From NCBI GenBank assembly GCA_050249455.1, contig JBFWQM010000084.1:1-18897 (forward strand): a stretch of DNA of 18,897 nt. The letters are read 5' to 3'. A model generated the notes under the pieces. The model saw nothing but the letters and a program-made list of their open reading frames with translations. It was not told the DNA's origin and made no database searches. Source of the stretch: JBFWQM01 sp050249455 (GTDB lineage: Bacteria; Pseudomonadota; Alphaproteobacteria; MPNO01; VGEU01). A program made the translations under genes and the position numbers. This document shows positions 15,922-18,897 of this stretch, in pieces (positions within the stretch are counted from its first letter, which is position 1; each line of letters opens with the position of its first letter).

Positions 15922-15951
15922 CGCGGCGGGCCGGTCGCCCGGCCCGCCGCG
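15922..15951 (+). promoter_or_regulatory. Very stable hairpin between hcp and tssA
   Basis: A 13-bp perfect GC stem (15922-15934 with 15939-15951) closes a 4-base TCGC loop. It starts 39 bases after the hcp stop and ends 27 bases before the tssA ATG. There is no T-run, so it is more likely a partial terminator, RNase barrier or 3' stabiliser of hcp mRNA than a full intrinsic terminator. Confidence 0.55.
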
Positions 15952-15978
15952 CGGCCAGACCGCATTTCGAGTGCATGA

Positions 15979-17085
15979 ATGGCCGAGCTGCTTGACTTCG
16001 CGGCGCTGACGCAGCCGATCGCGGGCGACGACCCGTGCGGTCCGGACCTGCGCGGCACCGATGCCTTCTACGAGATGCGCGATGCGCGCAGCGCCGCGCG
16101 CACCAAGGAGCGGCAGGCCGACGCCGGCGACACTCAGGCCGACCCGCGCGAGGACTGGCAGGTCATCCGCGCCAAGGCTCCGGCGCTCATCGGCGAGCAG
16201 AGCAAGGACCTCGACCTCGTCGCCTGGCTGTGCGAGGCGCTGCTACGCCAGGACGGCTTCGCCGGGCTGCGCGACGGCTTCCGCCTCGGCCGCGAGCTGA
16301 TCGAGAAGTACTGGGACGGCATCCATCCCCGCCCGGACGAGGACGGGATCGCGACCACCGTCAGCTCGTTCGCCAACCTCAACGGGGTCGGCGCCGAGGG
16401 CGCGCTGATCCAGCCGATCCGCAAGGCGTGGATCACCAGCCCGCTGACCGGAGAGCCGGTCCAGATGTGGGCCTACGAACGCGCGATCGACAGCCCGGCG
16501 GCGCCGGCGCCCGCCGAAGAAGGCGGCGAGGCGAGCGAGTCGGTGCTCGCCAAGGCGCGCAACGGCGCCCGCGAGAGCGGCATCGAATTCTACCGCACCC
16601 TGCTGGCGGACCTGCAGGACTGCATCGACGCCTTCGACAAGCTGAGCGAGGCGTTCGGCGAACGCTGCAGCGCCGCCGACGCGCCGCCGAGCTCGACGAT
16701 CCGATCCACCCTGGAATGGGCCCAGCGCCTGACCAAGGGGCTGGCCGACGAGATCTTTCCCGGCGGGCTGGCGGCCGACGGCGCGGGGGCGGCGGCGGCG
16801 GCCGAATCCGGCGGCGACGTGCCGGCGGCCGCGGGCCGGCCGGCCGGCGCCCTGTCGGTCGGCGGCGCGATCCAGACCCGCGACGACGCGTTCCGGCTGG
16901 TTGCGATGGCGGCCGACTTCTTCAAGCGGACCGAGCCGCATTCGCCGGTCGGCTACACGCTGGAGGAGGTGGTACGCCGCGGCCGGCTGCCGCTGGCCGA
17001 TCTCCTCAAGGAGCTGATCGCGGACGATGAGGTGCGCAGCCGCTTCCTGATCGCGGCGGGGATTCGCCCGCCGCCGCCGGAGTGA
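15979..17085 (+). CDS. tssA: T6SS assembly protein TssA (short, TssA1-like)
   Basis: TssA binds the membrane complex and baseplate and primes or caps growth of the sheath and tube. This 368-residue protein begins with the ImpA N-terminal domain (about residues 8-130: PIAGDDPCGPDLRG, WLCEALLRQDGFAGLRDGF, YWDGIHPRPDEDG). A variable Ala/Gly-rich helical middle follows (about 170-290). The C-terminal domain is short (about 290-368) with EPHSPVGYTLEEVVRRGRLPLADLL. That EPHSP element and the length fit the TssA1 class rather than the longer dodecameric TssA2 class; this is inferred from size. The ATG at 15979 has no clear ribosome site within 15 bases, so translation may be weak or depend on the upstream hairpin region. 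Ends with a Pro-rich tail (PPPPE). Confidence 0.94.
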   Translation: MAELLDFAALTQPIAGDDPCGPDLRGTDAFYEMRDARSAARTKERQADAGDTQADPREDWQVIRAKAPALIGEQSKDLDLVAWLCEALLRQDGFAGLRDGFRLGRELIEKYWDGIHPRPDEDGIATTVSSFANLNGVGAEGALIQPIRKAWITSPLTGEPVQMWAYERAIDSPAAPAPAEEGGEASESVLAKARNGARESGIEFYRTLLADLQDCIDAFDKLSEAFGERCSAADAPPSSTIRSTLEWAQRLTKGLADEIFPGGLAADGAGAAAAAESGGDVPAAAGRPAGALSVGGAIQTRDDAFRLVAMAADFFKRTEPHSPVGYTLEEVVRRGRLPLADLLKELIADDEVRSRFLIAAGIRPPPPE

Positions 17086-17171
17086 GCGCGCAGAACCACG
17101 GCAAAGATGCATCTGCGGCCGGAGTGCTATAGAATTCTTCAATCTTTTGCCGCACAAGCCTTCACCATAAC

Positions 17172-17190
17172 CGCCGCCGTCCGGGCGGCG
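17172..17190 (+). promoter_or_regulatory. Hairpin in the tssB leader
   Basis: CGCCGCC (17172-17178) pairs with GGCGGCG (17184-17190) around a 5-base loop. The stem ends 9 bases before the tssB ribosome site GGAGGG (17200-17205) in the 125-base tssA-tssB gap. It may protect the 5' end of tssBC mRNA after processing. The rest of the gap holds an AT-richer stretch (TATAGAATTC near 17129-17138) that could be a -10 region but lacks a spaced -35. Confidence 0.4.
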
Positions 17191-17210
17191 ATTAAAGACG
17201 GAGGGATCCC

Positions 17211-17738
17211 ATGGCGAGCGTTCACGACAAACTTGAACGAGTGCGGAAGCCGCGCGTCCACATTCGCTACGACGTCGAAACCGAGGGCGGCGTGGTCGAA
17301 AAGGAGCTGCCCTTCGTCGTCGGCGTGCTGGCCGACCTGACCGGCGATCCGACCAAGCCGCTGGAGCCGCTGGCCAACCGCAAGTTCATCCAGATCGACC
17401 GCGACAACTTCAACGACGTGATGACGCGGCTGGCGCCCGGCCTCAGCATGCGCGTGGAGAACACGCTGCAGAAGGACGGCACCGAGATGGCGGTGAACCT
17501 GAAGTTCAACTCGATCGAGGACTTCGAGCCGGCGCAGGTGGTGAACCAGGTCGAGCCGCTGCGCCAGCTCAAGGAGACGCGCGACAAGCTGCGCGACCTG
17601 ATGAGCAAGGCCGACCGCTCGCAGGATCTCGAGTCGCTCCTGGAGCGCGTGCTGAAGAACACCGACGACCTGCAGGCCCTGTCGTCGGCGCTCGGCACCT
17701 CCGGGGCGGACGACAAGAAGCCGGACGAGAGCAAGTAG
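17211..17738 (+). CDS. tssB: T6SS sheath small subunit TssB
   Basis: TssB pairs with TssC to build the contractile sheath around the Hcp tube. The 175-residue length is normal. The start MASVHDKLERVRKPRVHIRYDVET, with the KPRVHIRYDVE strand, the ELPFVVGVLADLTG segment and RKFIQIDRDNFNDVM are diagnostic for the family. The C-terminal half is a helical tail (NQVEPLRQLKETRDKLRDL, LESLLERVLKN) that interlocks with TssC. The ATG at 17211 follows a strong GGAGGG at 17200-17205. tssC begins 18 bases downstream, so the two are co-transcribed. Confidence 0.97.
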   Translation: MASVHDKLERVRKPRVHIRYDVETEGGVVEKELPFVVGVLADLTGDPTKPLEPLANRKFIQIDRDNFNDVMTRLAPGLSMRVENTLQKDGTEMAVNLKFNSIEDFEPAQVVNQVEPLRQLKETRDKLRDLMSKADRSQDLESLLERVLKNTDDLQALSSALGTSGADDKKPDESK

Positions 17739-17756
17739 GCGAGGGGGGCCCATCCG

Positions 17757-18897
17757 ATGGCTGAAACCGAACAACAGGCTGCCGCCGGTACTGCGACGCA
17801 GACCGTCGACGCCGGCCAGAGCCTGCTCGACCAGGCGATCGCCGCGACCAAGCAGACCGAGCCGAGCGAGGCGCAGGCGCTGCTGAAGACGCTGACCGAC
17901 GAGGCGATGAAGGGCACGCTGAAGTTCAACAAGAACCTCATCGCGTCTCTCAGCCAGGCGATCGCGCTGATCGACGGCAAGATCTCCGAGCAGCTCGCCG
18001 CGGTCATGCACCACGAGAAGTTCCTCAAGCTGGAAGGCTCGTGGCGCGGCCTGCACTACCTGGTGATGAACAGCGAGACCGGCCAGCTGCTCAAGCTCAA
18101 GGTGCTCAACATCTCCAAGCGCGAGCTCGGCCGCGACCTCGAGCGCGCGGTGGAGTTCGACCAGAGCCAGCTGTTCAAGAAGATCTACGAGAACGAGTTC
18201 GGCACGCCGGGCGGCGAGCCCTACGGCGCCATGATCGGCGACTACGAGTTCAATGGCGATCCCGGCGACATCCAGATGCTCGACAACCTGGCCAAGATCT
18301 CGGCGGCGGCGTTCGCGCCGCTGATCTCGGCGGCCAGCCCGAACCTGTTCGGCATGGAAAGCTTCACCGAGCTGTCGCAGCCGCGCGACCTTGCCAAGAT
18401 CTTCGAGAGCAAGGAGTTCATCAAGTGGCGGTCCTATCGTGAGAGCGAGGATTCGCGCTTCGTCACGCTGACGATGCCGCGGGTGCTGGCCCGCCTGCCC
18501 TACGGCGCCAAGACGCTGCCGGTCGAGGAGTTCGACTACGAGGAGTCGCAGCCCAAGAAGCAGCTGCCGCACGACCAGTATTGCTGGATGAACGCGGCCT
18601 ACGTGATGGGCACCAAGCTGACCGACGCGTTCGCCAAGTACGGCTTCTGCACCGCGATCCGCGGCGCCGAAGGCGGCGGCAAGGTGGAGAACCTGCCCTG
18701 CCACGTGTTCCAGTCCGACGACGGCGACCTCGATCTGCAATGCCCGACCGAGGTCGGCATCACCGACCGGCGCGAGAAGGAGCTGTCCGACGCCGGCTTC
18801 CTGCCGCTGTGCCACTACAAGAACACCGACTACGCGGTGTTCTTCGGCGCGCAGAGCACGCAGAAGCCGAAGAAGTACGACCGCCCGGCGGCGACCG
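17757..18897 (+). CDS. tssC: T6SS sheath large subunit TssC (3' partial)
   Basis: TssC is the larger sheath protein; its N-terminal helices interlock with TssB and its C-terminal part forms the outer sheath layer recognised by ClpV. The ATG at 17757 follows a strong GAGGGGGG site and the frame stays open to the window end, giving 380 residues of an expected 490-500. Family landmarks are FLKLEGSWRGLHYLV, LKVLNISKREL, FDQSQLFKKIYENEFGTPGGEPYG, the GDYEF strand, LFGMESFTEL, WRSYRESEDSRFVTLTMPRVLARLPYG and LCHYKNTDYAVFFGAQS. No frameshift or odd residue is visible in the part present. Confidence 0.97.
   Translation, partial: MAETEQQAAAGTATQTVDAGQSLLDQAIAATKQTEPSEAQALLKTLTDEAMKGTLKFNKNLIASLSQAIALIDGKISEQLAAVMHHEKFLKLEGSWRGLHYLVMNSETGQLLKLKVLNISKRELGRDLERAVEFDQSQLFKKIYENEFGTPGGEPYGAMIGDYEFNGDPGDIQMLDNLAKISAAAFAPLISAASPNLFGMESFTELSQPRDLAKIFESKEFIKWRSYRESEDSRFVTLTMPRVLARLPYGAKTLPVEEFDYEESQPKKQLPHDQYCWMNAAYVMGTKLTDAFAKYGFCTAIRGAEGGGKVENLPCHVFQSDDGDLDLQCPTEVGITDRREKELSDAGFLPLCHYKNTDYAVFFGAQSTQKPKKYDRPAAT

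Noticed and set aside
1..18897. CRISPR arrays, tRNA or rRNA genes, insertion sequences, integrase or attachment sites
   Set aside because: I saw no regularly spaced direct repeats, transposase-like frames, terminal inverted repeats or structural RNA signatures.

Overview
The window is part of a type VI secretion system (T6SS) locus from a Gram-negative bacterium with clearly GC-rich DNA. An alphaproteobacterium is the best guess. The grounds are the strong G/C bias at third codon positions, an entericidin-like small lipoprotein behind an EcfG/RpoE2-type general-stress promoter motif, and an RTX protein with a C-terminus typical of type I substrates. Genus cannot be read from the sequence. Both ends cut through genes: vgrG lacks its N-terminus and tssC lacks its C-terminus.

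Layout. (1) 3-2490, plus strand: the 3' part of an 'evolved' VgrG whose C-terminus carries a zinc-metallopeptidase domain with an HEMTH motif (M91/NleD-like). A small cytosolic protein of unknown family follows and is a natural candidate for the cognate immunity protein. The module ends at a perfect 28-bp palindromic terminator. (2) 2556-7407: a surface-protein block that is not core T6SS. It holds an outer-membrane beta-barrel protein, a 1009-residue RTX/S-layer-like type I secretion substrate (both minus strand), and a divergent 54-residue entericidin-like lipoprotein. (3) 7454-12209, minus strand: a tightly coupled three-gene operon, tagH (FHA protein), then a lipoprotein alpha/beta hydrolase, then an exported WD40-caspase-like protein. 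The junctions are GTGA and ATGA overlaps. (4) 12602-18897, plus strand, divergent from tagH: clpV, hcp, tssA, tssB and tssC (partial), the sheath, tube, recycling and assembly core.

How the genes fit together. TssB and TssC form the contractile sheath, Hcp the inner tube, and VgrG the spike that here also carries a toxic enzyme domain. TssA primes sheath and tube polymerisation, ClpV recycles the contracted sheath, and TagH is the phospho-threonine reader that usually couples firing to a Ser/Thr kinase and phosphatase, neither of which is in this window. The most unusual parts are the exported WD40-caspase protein and its lipoprotein hydrolase partner, translationally coupled to tagH, and the VgrG-M91 protein with its adjacent orphan. 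Several intergenic gaps hold strong GC hairpins, including one just upstream of each of clpV, tssA and tssB.
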